Both the position numbers and the translations under genes were made by a program. From Sipunculus nudus (taxonomy: Eukaryota; Annelida; Sipuncula; Golfingiida; Sipunculidae), in assembly GCA_026874595.1 (NCBI GenBank), contig CM049318.1, positions 61,352,250 to 61,416,249 of the forward strand: a stretch of DNA of 64,000 nt, read 5' to 3'. The notes below the pieces were generated by a model that saw only the letters and a program-made list of their open reading frames with translations, ran no database searches and was not told the DNA's origin. Positions 12,300 through 24,438 of this stretch are shown here, in pieces. Every line of letters begins with the position of its first letter. Position 1 is the stretch's first letter.

Positions 12300-13310
12300 C
12301 GTATGAATAGGCTATATATTTGGCACATAAGTGATTAAATGAATAGGCTGTTATGGGCACATAAGTGGCCGAATGAATAGGCTATATTAGGCACATAAGT
12401 GGCCAAATGATAGGTTATATTAGGCACATAAGTGGCTGAGTTAACTGGCTATATTAGGCACATGTGGCCAAATGAATTGGCTATTTTAGGCACATAAGTG
12501 GCTGAATGATAAAGCTATTTTTGCACATGAGGGGCTGAATGAATAAGTTATATTAGGCTGTAAGTGTCAGAATTAATAGGCTATATTAGGCACATCAGGT
12601 GCTGAATAAATAGGCTATATAAGCCATACAAGTGGCTGAATGAATAGGTTATAACTGGCACATGAGTGGCTCAATGATAGGCTATATTAGGCACATAAGT
12701 TGCCAAATGAAATGGCTTTATTAGTTACATAATTGGCTTAATGAATGAGCTGTTTTAGGCACATAAGTAGTCGAATGAATTGGCTAAATTTAGGCACATT
12801 ATGGGCCGAATGAATAGGCTATATTAGGCACATTAGGAAATGAATGATTAGGTTATATTAGGCACATTAATTGCTGAATGAAAAGGCTATAATAGGCACA
12901 AAAGTGGCTGAATGAATAGGCTATATTAGAGACATTAGGGGCTGAATGAAAAAGCTATAATAGGCACATAAGTGGCTGAATGAATAGGCTATATTAGAGA
13001 CATAAGGGGCTGAATGAAAATTAAGGCTTCAATAGGCACATAAGTAGCCCAATGAATAGGTTATATAAGACACACAAATGGCTGAATAAATAGGCTATAT
13101 CAGGCACATCAGTTACTGAATGAATAAGCCATATTTGGCATACAAGTGGCCCAATGAATAGGTTATATCTGGCACGTAAGTGGCTGAATGATAGGCTATA
13201 TTAGGCACATAAGTGGCCTAATGAATTGGCTATATTAGGCAAATAAGTGGCCAAATGAAATGGCTATATTACATACATAATTGACTGAATGTATAAGCTG
13301 TTTTGGCTGT
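12300..13310. repeat. Minisatellite of about 34 bp, roughly 30 copies
   Basis: Tandem copies follow the consensus AGGCTATATTAGGCACATAA then GTGGCTGAATGAAT, with units of about 30-35 bp. Copies differ by substitutions and short indels (TTGG for TAGG, GGGGCTGA for GTGGCTGA, GAGACATAAG for GGCACATAAG). Neighbouring copies share variants, for example around 12905-13020, which suggests multi-unit duplications. The repeat and spacer lengths do not fit a CRISPR array. Confidence 0.95.
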
Positions 13311-13314
13311 CTTG

Positions 13315-13850
13315 TCAGTAGACATTCAGTACCTTTTTAACTTTGAATACACATCAGGTTGCTTGTAAACTGCCCATATTTATGTGTCTTCTTGGAAACT
13401 GACCTTTAGCACTTGTTGATATTGTCTGTTTACTTGATAATTTTTTGTGCAGTGTCCATCTGTATGTCTTTGGATAAATTGGCATCTCTAATGCCAGAAA
13501 TATGGAGAGCTCTGTGGTTTTGAGACTATCCATACCTCACTTAATGTATGTCCTTTTGATTGGATCCACACACATTTTCACTTGTGAACTGCCCATATTT
13601 TTGTGTCTTCTTGGACATTGACCTTAAGCTCTTGTTGATTTTGTCTGTTTACATAATCATTTTTCTTGGTATAAATCTACGTGTGTATTTTGGGATACTT
13701 TGGCATCTGTGATGTCAGAAATTTTTTGCGCGGTCTTGTCAAGAGACAATCAATACCACAGTGCACATAATCGCATGTCAATGGCCATATTCTCATGTCT
13801 TCTTGGACATTGACCTTTGACACTAGTTGATTTTGTCTTTTGAAATGATG
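13315..13850. repeat. Three diverged tandem units of about 220-235 bp
   Basis: The phrase pair ACTGCCCATATTTNTGTGTC and CTTCTTGGACATTGACC, then TTGTTGATTTTGTCTGTTTA, recurs at about 13363, 13587 and 13785. The third copy is the most diverged. The array directly follows the 34-bp minisatellite. Confidence 0.65.
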
Positions 13851-14284
13851 TCCTATGGCTTTTTATGATTTCGTCAGTCGACTTAAAAGATTATGCTCTG
13901 TGGCATTTTGTACTAATGTGGCATTTTGTACCAATGTGCTTTTTTGATTTTCCATGTGCAGTGCACAGAACACATAAAATAAGCTGCCGTTCATATTAAA
14001 CTATGAAATATTTGAATATTACCTGTAGGATTGAAAGACTATACTAATTCATAGCGGCTTTGTAGACAAAGAATTACTATAAAAAGATCTGATAATGGAA
14101 ATGTACCTGTGTACTTAGTAATTAGGAGTGTGTTACAAGGATTGTTGGTCCTTTTTTAATCATAGTGGGATTAATAATTACAGCTGATATATTAGAGCAG
14201 ACAAACTGCTCGTGGCATTGACAACAAAAATGCTTTGTCATAAAAACAGTTTATAATGAACAAAAGTATGCATGTAGCCAGGAG
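13851..14284. other. No recognisable feature
   Basis: AT-rich sequence. I found no ORF, repeat or motif worth naming. Confidence 0.5.
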
Positions 14285-14360
14285 GAAAGAGCTCGGTAGA
14301 GCATTGCCTAAATCAATATGACCGCTATAAACCAGGACGCGGCTGGGTTCAAGGATCCTG
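14285..14360 (+). repeat. tRNA-like SINE head (tentative)
   Basis: AGAGCTCGGTAGAGCATTGCC resembles a tRNA D-arm/A-box region, and GGGTTCAAGGATCC at 14345-14358 resembles a B box (consensus GGTTCGAATCC). Spacing is a little long for a plain tRNA (about 59 bp between box starts). It does not fold as an intact tRNA by eye, so it is more likely a tRNA-derived SINE head or a coincidence. Confidence 0.35.
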
Positions 14361-14744
14361 AGAACGTTTAGGTAACCAGCCGAGTACAGAGAGGTCTGCA
14401 TCGACCTGCCTTTAGACCATGCTCTGCCCTGGCTTATGCTAAGTGTGCTGGCTTGGTTCCTGGCTACCTAAAGCCACACCCATATACTGAGACCTGTGTC
14501 CTTCTTTGTAATTTGAGAGTACACCACCGGGTGTATCATTCAGTGTGTACAATTAGTACACCATCAGAGCTGTTACATCTACCCACACAACAGCTCCAGC
14601 CAGGCTTTTTAATGAGATTATTAATTCATGATGTCTCACAGATAATTATCACTACAGGATTACAGGAATCATGTTACCACTGTATGAAATTATCAGATTG
14701 CAGCCAGACTTCAGTATATATTTATATACACAAAGGATTTCAGA

Positions 14745-14958
14745 CAGTGGTGGATCCAGGATTTGGAAAGGGGAGGCTCCAACCCTGGAAGACTGAAAAG
14801 AAATCCCAATATAAGGTCCTCTGGTCTGGAAAAGGGAAGGGGGGGGGGGGCATACAAAAAAACTTTTTACACCCCTATAAAAACGATCCAGCAGCTCAAA
14901 GAAGAATAAAAGGAGGTGGGATCCAGGCCCTCTACACCCACCACTGGATCTGCCACTC
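14745..14958. mobile_element. hAT-type MITE of about 214 bp
   Basis: The left end is CAGTGGTGGATCCAGG. The right end, read on the other strand, is GAGTGGCAGATCCAGTGG, matching 12 of 15 bases. The CAGTGGNGGATCCAG terminus is characteristic of widespread animal hAT MITEs. The interior is G-rich on the plus strand, with a G run at about 14839-14850. No clear 8-bp target duplication was found. The 170-codon ORF 14453-14965 crosses this element and is not a gene. Confidence 0.7.
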
Positions 14959-15750
14959 TCAGTGAATCATACTTATTATTGGCAAGAAGTTTCAATTATC
15001 TGACAGGGACAATTTGACACTTGTGACAAAAGAAGATAATTCTTGCAGGGTTCACCTGGTGCTCACAAAATTCATTAGATGCCAAAAATGAAAGAAAAAA
15101 TATTGCCCAAAGTTTAAGTGCAAATCTATTACTGATATAATGTGACATCTGTATTAAAGAGGGATGCCATTTTAAAAAAAAAATAAGAATCTGGCAGTTC
15201 AAATACAATTATTGTGCTAATTAATAATAGATGTAAATTTCAGATGTATCAGGGCAAACCTCATGGTTATAGTGCATGTAAACCTTGAAAAATGATATTT
15301 GTATAGCTTAATAGTTTGCTGAAAAATATAACTAGAATGCTAGAATTAAGGCATTTTATGTTCATGCTTGGTGTGCGCCAGATTTTGGCTAAAGGGGTAT
15401 GCATCAGCCATGATGTCTGTTGGGGATGGTGGGGGGAGGGGTAGTTCAGAAGGGCTGCCCCCTCCCACATGCAGTCTTAAAAAATTTTTGGGAGAAAAAC
15501 TGTAGTCAGATTTTAGGTGCTTAAAAAGAAAATTGCATTGATTTTAGCAAATTTATGGTAGATGCAGAAATACAATTTCTTCACTACTGTAAGCCTGCTA
15601 TCTGTTAAAAAATGAAAAATAAGGAAAATATGAAGTACATATGTATAAATTATCTTCTCTTTCCTTGTTGTCATAAATGAAAATGGATGCTAAAATTATG
15701 TAAACAATAGTTTCCTAGCAAAACCATCTCGGCACACAGACATAATATTT
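14959..15750. other. No recognisable feature
   Basis: AT-rich sequence. Minus-strand ORFs at 14996-15208 and 15267-15470 are short and without domains. Confidence 0.5.
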
Positions 15751-17039
15751 GTATCGCCAGACATAGTCTGGAGATACTATGGTTTAGGCACAGTCGCGTC
15801 GCCGCCGCCGCAGAGATTTCTTTTGGACACAATAACTCAAAAAATATTTCTCGGATCTTTACCAAACTTGGTATATGTATAGATATGGGTGAGAGGACGA
15901 CGCCTATTTAAAATGAGGTCATGACCTCAACTAGGAGAGTGACCTTGACCTTGAATAGGTTCAATTTTGGGGAAAATCACACAAATTCTTAAATATCTCA
16001 AGAAAACTTGCATGGATTGATCCCAAAATCAAGTTGATGGAAGATCATGGATAGGGTTGTCATGTTCCAGAAACTGGTGGCGCCACCTATTATTCTTTAC
16101 TTGTTTTCATGCCGTTTAATATCCCCAAAATTGCTACTTGACAGTACTGTGAGCACTATAAGTCAAAATCTAATGGACAGATTTCTTTCATTTTATGCAA
16201 ATACATAGATATGGGTTATGGGATGATGTTTATTTAAATTGGGGTCATGACCTTTCCTATGAGAGTGGCCTTGACCTTGAATATTGCCATATATGGTGAA
16301 AATCACACAAACTCATTAATTTCTCAATAAGGGATGCATGCATTGGTCCAAAAATCAACTTGACCGAAGATCTTGGATAGTAATGTCATGTACCGGAAAC
16401 AGATGGCGCCACCTGTTATTCTTTTACTTGTTTTTGTGCCGTTTAATACCCCATCATTGCCACTTAACAGTACATTTATAACCTGTGAGCATTATAAGTC
16501 AAAAACTAATGGACAGATTTCTTTCATATTATGCATATACATAGACATGGGTTATGGGATGATGTATATATAAATTGGGGTCATGACCTTTCCTATTAGA
16601 GTGGCCTTGACCTTGAATATTGCCATATATGGTGAAAATTACACAAAATCATTAATATCTCAATAAGGGATGCATGCATTGGTCCAAAAATCAACATGTT
16701 CGAAGATCTTGGAATGTATTGTCATGTACCAGAAACAGGTGGCGCCACCTGTTATTCTTTTACTTGTTTTCGTGCCGTTTAATACCCCATCATTGCCACT
16801 TAACAGTATTGTGAGCATTATAAGTCAAAAACTAATGGACAGATTTCTTGCATATACATAGACATGGGTTAGGGGATGATGTATATTGAAATTTGGATCA
16901 TGACCTTTTCTATGAGAATGACCTTTTCTATGAGTGTGGTCTGATATTAATTGTTGCTGAAGATGGGGGGCCTATTCTTAAAGGGGGGGATTAATTGTCT
17001 GGGGATACTATGGCACCTGCGGTGCCAACAAATATCTAG
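15751..17039 (+). mobile_element. Complete family C Helitron-like element
   Basis: The 5' end GTATCGCCAGAC (15751-15762) forms a stem-loop with GTCTGGAGATAC. Its inverted counterpart GTCTGGGGATAC is at 16997-17008 (11 of 12). Next comes the hairpin TGGCACC-TGC-GGTGCCA (17011-17027), 8 spacer bases, and CTAG (17036-17039) followed by T. A hairpin 8-12 bp before a CTRR end followed by T is the classical Helitron 3' signature. The body holds three units of about 330 bp (palindrome sites near 16077, 16403 and 16738), each with GTGGCCTTGACCTTGAATA. At 1,289 bp and with no ORF of note it is non-autonomous. Confidence 0.75.
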
Positions 17040-19052
17040 TTCTGTTTACCTTTTTCATATGTTTTATGGTTCTGTGTCCAAGTAAACACATTCCACCTGT
17101 GTCTATCCACCATAACAAGACTCCGTGACCAGAATTCTGATATCTTAAGAATGTGCTACAGCTCCCAAATAAAGAGAAAAAACATAAAAAAAGGACACAG
17201 AAGAAGCACCAGCTGGAAACTTGAAATATCTTGATATGGTATGGCTACCAGATGGTATATTGTGCTATGTTTATTTTTATGGCAGTGATCATGCCTAGTC
17301 CTGAGCAGGTTTAAATTTATAGTCCCCTGTTTCTGTGGAACAGGGAGCATTGGCTTGGGTTTGTGTGTTTGTCTGTCTGTCCCACTGTCTGTCCGTCTGG
17401 TTTTCATTTCCATGCAATAACTTTCCTAAATATTATCCAATTCCATTCATATTTGGGTCACTGATTGCTCTCATGCATAACTTAATTGGTTGGGATAGGT
17501 TTTTGGAGTGTCTGTTTAAAATTTATTATCACCAGCTCCAAACCAACAAGATTATTCCCTTTTGTTCCCAATTCATAACAAAAATTATGACATGTGAAGA
17601 CATCTTCAGGGGACAATGAAAACTAAAACACAGGCATGTGGAGACTTCATGGGGGAAAAAATCTAAAACATGTTGAGAAGGCATGGATGAAGATCACAGG
17701 AAGCAAAAATAACAAGAGGTGGAAGCGGGGGGACATAAATTCGAAGAATTTGCTTGTTGATTTTAATCTGCATATGAAGAAACTACTATCCCTGTCTATC
17801 ATTTATTGGCTTTTTCAAAACAGGGCAAAATGCTGCATGCTGGTGGTAAGTGTGTTCAGTTATTTATAATAGAGTGGGAGTTGGCGGTGCTGCTCAGTTG
17901 GCTCAACCAAATTCTCGTCTTACCCTGGGTGTTGTGTCAGGAAACTGCAGTCAACAGGAAGGAAATTTGCTCTCTTTGTTCCAGGTTTGGAGGGGCATCT
18001 ACAAAATTATAGCAAATAAGCTATGGCATCTTGATCTTTTCTAAATTACTCCTCACATTGGGTTCAGTAATTTGAAATATCCCTTATTTATTGATGAGTG
18101 AGCTGGGTGGGCACTCGTTGCGGCATCTCCCCATCTTCTCCTTCTTTAGCTTTAACTGGTTTAATCCTTTGAAAATGCTTTGACATGACATATGAATGCT
18201 CTTAATAGAATTTTAGAATGTAGAATGGAAGTTGTCATATTAAAACTATTGACAAATTTTCCACATCAGAGCCTGTATGACTTTTATTAGACAATATCTT
18301 GTTGCATTCATCAGTATGTTTAAGACCTGTGGCCCTGTGTCACATGACCTAAATAGTGGGCCAACACAAAAGTACACAAATTTATCTGTGGCAAAATTAA
18401 AATCCTAGCAAGTGAAAGTAACAACTTAGGAAGAAAGATCGATAAATAAAAAAAAAAAAGGGCACAGGCAACCTCACATAATGCAGCCTCTAGCTATGAA
18501 CTTTCATCTATTTACAACAGCTTCTTCAAACATTTCCAAACATGCTGTTAAGGTCACATGACACAAGTCCCTCAGATTTTCAACAAGTTGAGGAAGGCAA
18601 CAAAATGCTGCCAAACCTTCCTGATAAATTAAGTCATCTAAAGGCTCTAATGTTAGAATTTTTGTCATGCAGTTTAAGAATTTTTTACATGTGAGTTTCC
18701 TTTAATCATTGAGAGACATCAGCCTCTGCCTTTCTTCTGATATGTTTATTCTACAATTACCAGGTAATAGCAGTATACCCATTATTTCAACATGTGACCT
18801 GTGACATGTGGGTTTCAGTGTGTACCAGTATGCAAAATGGAAGCCCTTATGAGCGTTTTCAGAAACCTGGGAGAAATAAACCTGTCAGGTTTCAGTTGGG
18901 ATGCAACATGAAGCACTTGATTTTAGGACCGCATCCTAACTTTCTAGTAAGAGAGTTTGGTGACAAAGGAATGTGTATTGGCAAATTTGGGAAATTTTTT
19001 TAGACCACACCAGTCCTCTAATTATGGTAGGATTTAACATATTCTGAAACAA
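17040..19052. other. Unique region with a hairpin plus GTCY tract
   Basis: CCCTGTT-TCTGTGG-AACAGGG (about 17325-17345) forms a 7-bp stem and is followed by GTCTGTCTGTCCC and CTGTCTGTCCGTCTGG, like the start of another element of the A/C design. I found no matching 3' end. ORFs at 17335-17619, 17636-17869 and 17806-18012 have no recognisable domains. GGTGGTAAGTGTG at about 17840 is donor-like but unsupported. Confidence 0.35.
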
Positions 19053-20615
19053 TTTTTAGCTCAGCTGACTATAAGTCATCTGAGCTATAGTCGTGGTCCT
19101 TTGTCCGTCGTCCGTCCGACCGTCTGGCCGTCCGTCCGTTAACAGGGCACGTTTTAAAACCGTTGGACCTACGAATCCAAAATTCTGCATACCATTAGAT
19201 GTCCCCAAAATCTCCTACCATACCGAAAATTGGGTCATTAGAAATTCGTTCCTTCGAGGTATAAAGGAAAAACCTCCGTTCTCCATAAAAAAGCCATTGT
19301 TACACTTCAAAGCTGCCTAATATCAAAACCACTGATCTGTTTTTGATCATATTTAGTATTCATATTTTTCCATACATTTTCTAAGGACATACCAAAAATT
19401 AGGTTAGTATTGGGTATTATTTTGAAGTTATGGGCCCAAATATAATGCAGTTTTTTAAAAATCAGGAAATATATTTGCTCACTTAACATGAGAATTGCTG
19501 AAGCTGGAGACTTTTTTTCAGGAATATAACTTTATTTAATCAAGATTCAATTGTTCACTCAAAATTAGATCTGAATTTTGCAAATTTTTCAAGTTATTAG
19601 CATAAATAAAAAATCAATACCTTAAATTTTGTCCAACTTTGGCAATGGCACGTTTTTTCCCTGTAAGCACTGTTGATTTTATTTTCACAGCATATATACA
19701 TAAGGATTTAATCTTTTAAAATCTGAAATTTCAAAGGAATTGTTTGAAAAGAGTAGCTTTTATTCAAGTTTTCATACACCATGTCAAGTGTTGTTTACAT
19801 CTGGCCCACCTAGTAATACAGTCTTCACTTGCATTATGTAACCCGCCCCAGGCAACTTGCCTTGGCTAAGCTTGGCCACTACTAGCAAGCTTCCCCTCTG
19901 CCCTCCACTCCCCCTCCTCCCCAGCTGGTGCATAAACTAGATGAATGTTATAATTTTCTGTATTTTATTTTATTCTTGGCTATGCTACATTTTAGATTTT
20001 GTATTGTACCACCAGGGTTACAATGATTAAAGGGCACATTTAATTGTGTCCACAAAGTGATGTATTGCTATGAAAGTGTGGATGTTCATCAGAGTGCTCA
20101 TTAAAGATTTTAATTTGTTTGACTTATAACTCATGGTTGTATCAGTTGTTACATGATACTGGCTAAATAATCAAAATTTATATTGCTGATCCTTTATATC
20201 AGTTCATAAAATTAAACATTCCCAACTCCAGTTTGCTCCTGGTATAATATAGTGGGTGTTTGATCCTTGGATTGATTTTAACACATGTATTAGTTTCATA
20301 GCTGAGAATACTTTTCCTTTTTTCCTGATACCATTTAAAAAAATATAAATATTCAAATTTTACCTGTTAGTGCTGTGGATTTAATTTTCACAGCATGTAC
20401 ACATTAGCATTTCATCTGGTAAAATCTGAAATTTGAAACTAATTGATCAAAAATGTAGATTTTATTCAAGTTTCCAGGTACCAAGTCTTCATTGTTTACA
20501 TAAGATCAGTAAAAATGCAGTGTACTGGGCAGTTACATAACACCTTCAGGTGTGACCTACTGCAACTGTGAGTGTCTGGATCAGGCTGGGTCAGGCAGTA
20601 GTTACCAGAGAGCCT

Positions 20616-20646
<31 letters not shown>

Positions 20647-20657
20647 GCAGTCCAGCT

Positions 20658-20699
<42 letters not shown>

Positions 20700-20724
20700 C
20701 TTTTTCTCTTTCTCTCTTCATCTT

Positions 20725-20773
<49 letters not shown>

Positions 20774-22130
20774 TATTGCCTCCCTTCCTCCCTCCATCCC
20801 ATTCTGTTGACAGGTACTATAAACTAGATGCATTAGCTATAAATGTTGATGCAATTTAGAAATGTGAATCAACTGTTATATTCACAATCACATGTATGTT
20901 ATACTGTAAATTTATAGTAACATTTGTAAACCTGGATAAAAATTATGTAATGAAAAAAAGGAATAAATGCAAATATTGTTAATTTTTTATTGGCTCAGTA
21001 GAATGGGGAAAAAATTATTTGCTTTGTTTCTCCATCTTTCTGCCTGTTTTAAATAGTTAATGTTCATGAATAATTTTTTTTTATAAGCACTGTTGAATTA
21101 AATTTCATATCCTGTATGTATATGAAAGGGTGTTGTAACTCTCACCATCCCCTTCTTCATCCCACTGAGGCTTTGCTCCTTGGCACTGTGAACAATAGTT
21201 CTATGGCTATAGCATAAAATTAATAATTAAAGAAAATATCTACAGAGAGACAGAGGCGTTGTAACTCTGATCATAACACCCCCCCCCCCCCCATCAAGTC
21301 ATTGCACCTGTGGAGTGGGGACGTTATGTCAACTGTATACATATAATAAAATTGATAAAAAAGGTTTACCAAATAAATTGGATCTCATCAGACAAATGTG
21401 TAAACTGTTGAACTGTCAACAACTTATCAAAAATGTAACCGATGGAAAGGTATGGTCAGATCTAAAATATTATTTGCAACATTTTCTTCAATCATATAAA
21501 CCAACCATGGCCCAAATAACCTCTTGCTCTCAAACTTGATTTACATTTCATCATATTTTTATGATTTTAACCTTCTAGGTGGTTCAGTACTGTTGACCAT
21601 TTGTCCATAGGTACCTATGTACATGCCAGAAATTATGTCAATATTGTGTAATATGTAGACGTGAGGGTCATCAAAATAATGTACCTTGTCAAGACCGATC
21701 TTGTCAAGGTATCATGTCATACAGTCACAAATTCATAAATCCCCTCATCAGCATAGTTAATCATAACCTTGTATCTGTCAAATTGAAATCTTGCAGTTTT
21801 CCATACACTATAGATCCTTTTACAAATAGCCTTATCATCATTATACCACTGCTTAGTATACTGTCATTGCATTCATATTTGCTCAAATAAATTGTTTTTT
21901 CGACCCCTCCCAAATAAATAAAAAATAAACCACTATATTTTACTCCATATTAATCCATCAGTCAGATTATTTCATATATCATTTACTCACATATTACATT
22001 ATATTCCTTTATAAAAGCCCAACATGACCATGATATTCATAAACTTTTTCTACTCAATATAGTATAACAATGGTGATACATTTATAGTCCAATCATGATC
22101 AGCTGAGCGCCGTGACCCATAGGTCCCTTG
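19053..22130 (+). mobile_element. Complete family A Helentron-like element
   Basis: The 5' end TTTTTAGCTCAGCTGACT forms a long stem (AGCTCAG..TGACT / AGTCA..CTGAGCT, about 19058-19086), followed by GTCY repeats (19101-19139). GCTCAGCTGA (19059-19068) has a perfect inverted copy TCAGCTGAGC at 22099-22108, then GTGACCCATAGGTCCC and CTTG (22127-22130). The body contains three diverged units of about 690-730 bp, marked by (TG)TAAGCACTGTTGATTT at about 19670, 20358 and 21085. Two of them carry CTATAAACTAGATG-like ends. The ORFs seen are short or lie in the CT tract. Confidence 0.75.
20612..20773. repeat. (CT)n microsatellite tract
   Basis: Nearly continuous CT/TTCTCT repeats lie within the A element. 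They generate artificial Ser/Leu ORFs on the plus strand and Glu/Arg ORFs on the minus strand. Confidence 0.95.
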
Positions 22131-22461
22131 ATATTTGCTTGTCTCATAGATGAGTCACATTAATATGTAGTAATGGCTTTGTCTGTCTGTGTCCAGATGT
22201 CCCTGTGATAACTTTTCAGGGTTTAATCGGTTTTCCAAATACTCGCCATAAATAGATCAATATTTTTAGAGAGAAAAAAACATCCAATTTAGGGACTCAG
22301 ACCCTGTGGAAGAAGATGCTGCTCAAAGAAAATATCTTAAGATGGTGACCAGAAATGTTTGACATTGTTCCTGGGAATGTTTACTTTTCAAGAAAAATTT
22401 GTCTTGAAAAAATACCCCTGGGCATTGTGATTTAGGTGCCCCAGATTATATGCACACTTAG
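22131..22461. other. No recognisable gene
   Basis: A short GTCTGTCTGTGTCC tract near 22181 is followed by GTGATAACTTTTCAGGG, wording found in other family bodies, so this may be repeat-derived. Confidence 0.4.
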
Positions 22462-22908
22462 GGGTTGGGATTATATCACTTTTCTATATCATGATAATGA
22501 AATAGAATTTATCACAATATATCATAGTATCATAATATAAGTATCTGGCAAGAGTTCTCCAGCATTTGTTGCCACATCACAAATGTCAGTGCTGTCTGCC
22601 ATGTCCAACTACGTATAATCGCCAGTTTTCAGAGAATGTTATTCTGTCAGTTTGTCCACCACTGTCATTTTGAACATACCCATATTAAAATAAATGTTTT
22701 CTTTGAAAGTATATGATTTTCTGAAAACAGAAAGACCCTAGTGATGTCATAATCTTTTGTTAATAACCCTAAAAGGGCATGTGTGTGTTCCAAAACTGTA
22801 GACAAATAAGCATATCATGATATCATGATAACAGGGAAGTTAACAATACAGTTATTGCAGCTTTCAGATATCATGATAATCTATGATATCAGTTATAGTC
22901 CCAACCCT
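22462..22908. mobile_element. Inverted-repeat element rich in ATCATGAT
   Basis: GGGTTGGGATTATA (22462-22475) and TATAGTCCCAACCC (22894-22907) are near-perfect inverted ends. Just inside both lie TATCATGATAAT-like strings. It includes an 18-bp perfect palindrome TATCATGATATCATGATA (22813-22830). A target duplication was not clear. Confidence 0.5.
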
Positions 22909-23953
22909 ATACACTGATCAACATTCATGAAAATGATGAACATCCAGTCAGTGCCACCTTTCCAAGAAATGTTGCATGGCTTGAAGTCATTGTCCCCATG
23001 CATTTGACATCACAATTCAAGCTAGATAGGTGTGTGGTCACATGTTAAAGTCCTAGTTCTAAACAGTCCTGCCAAACCCAATAAAATGCACATTGTGGGT
23101 TTATTTTGCATGGGATTTAGACTCAAATTTAATTCTGTAGAGATTTCTATGGGTACTCCCAAACTATTACTCAAATTTCAATAAAATCCATAATATTGTT
23201 CTTCAGATATTTTTCAGATACACATACGCACAGTATCAACTGATAACTTTACCCTTTGCTTCTCACAGGGTTTTTCACCAAAGTTGGATAGATTCTTGGC
23301 AAAATCTACACATAATTTCATGAAATCAGAGAGAACACGAGCTTTCATTGTAATATTGCTGCAGTAACTTTCCAGGAATTCTATGGATTTTTAGGAAATG
23401 TGGTTTTGAATGTTTACCAATAAAGATTCTCTCAAAAGAACTTTGGTTCTCTGCAAAATCTGCACAAGTTTAATGAGGTCAGAGGTCGCAAGACTTGCAA
23501 TGGGCATTTTATGCACTCTAGTGGTGTTCTTGTCCATATTGTTTGAGCCATAAAAATTCATTCTGTTGATCAGATTCAGAAGTGGTAATTTACTGTATAA
23601 TGGTGAACGGCATTCAATGTGTTATGCTGGCAGTGAACCACTCTGCAGTCCTCCACAGACAAAGGTCAGACAGACGCTGCCTTGTTGATCAGCGCCTGGT
23701 TCCAAGAACTGTGACAGCCACTGGCAAACAGCAGCAGCACTTTAATGGAGTCAGCAGTAAATACTGAACCAGATAGACCTATTCCTGTAAACACTTCATT
23801 TCTCTGACCTGGCTGTTGATTCATGTAAACAGAAATAAAAAACATTTAGAACATGACAGGCAGCATCATGGTTCACAATAAAAAATATAATTAAAAAAAA
23901 TGTTTCCTTGTGATTGATAGTAGTGGCTTTAAATCTTTGAAATTGTGTGATTC

Positions 23954-24006
<53 letters not shown>

Positions 24007-24082
24007 GTGGATAATCATTATCCATTAGGGTATTCATGTTTGTATGTGCTTCTAATAATCTGATATTTGCCACATGAGTCAT
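22909..24082. other. Unique sequence with a (TA)n tract
   Basis: (TA)n occupies 23960-24000. An ORF at 23582-23767 (61 codons) has no recognisable domain. No gene is supported. Confidence 0.5.
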
Positions 24083-24438
24083 GTTTTAGCCCAGCTGACT
24101 GAAAGTCAACTGAGGTATAGGAATGGCTCTTTGTTTGCATCTGCCCTGGCATCAGGTCGTCCATTAGCAGGGCATAAAAAGTAACTGCTGGACCTAGAAC
24201 CTTCTATGTGAACATCAAGGGAGGTAAAATAAAATCTTCTTGGAAACCTAAAATAAATTCAGTGCGACCTATATCCTTTGAGCTATGGGGCTTGAAAGTA
24301 CTCCCCCAAAATAATTTAAAATTTGATACAAAACAACCGTCTTGATAATAAATGCATGGATTGCCATTAATCCTGCCTTTAATATTGACCATCACTAGTT
24401 TTGTCAGTTCCAAAAAAACTGGTGGACCCACCTGTATT
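24083..24438 (+). mobile_element. Family A 5' fragment
   Basis: TTTTAGCCCAGCTGACTGAAAGTCAACTGAGG is a decayed A 5' end. It is followed by the A unit phrases (CTGGACCTAGAACC, TTTGAGCTATGGGGC) up to a GGTGGACCCACCTGTATTTT, a changed palindrome site. It stops at the T run where a B element begins. Confidence 0.6.

Noticed and set aside
12300-13310. Possible CRISPR array
   Set aside because: Units of about 34 bp follow each other without unique spacers, and the window is clearly eukaryotic.
14285-14360. Functional tRNA gene
   Set aside because: The A- and B-box-like strings are too far apart, and I cannot form acceptor and anticodon stems. A SINE head is more likely.
14453-14965. A 170-codon ORF
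   Set aside because: It runs across unique sequence and into a hAT MITE, with no domain and no supporting signals.
20552-20833. ORFs of 80-91 codons on both strands
   Set aside because: They are translations of the (CT)n/(GA)n tract.
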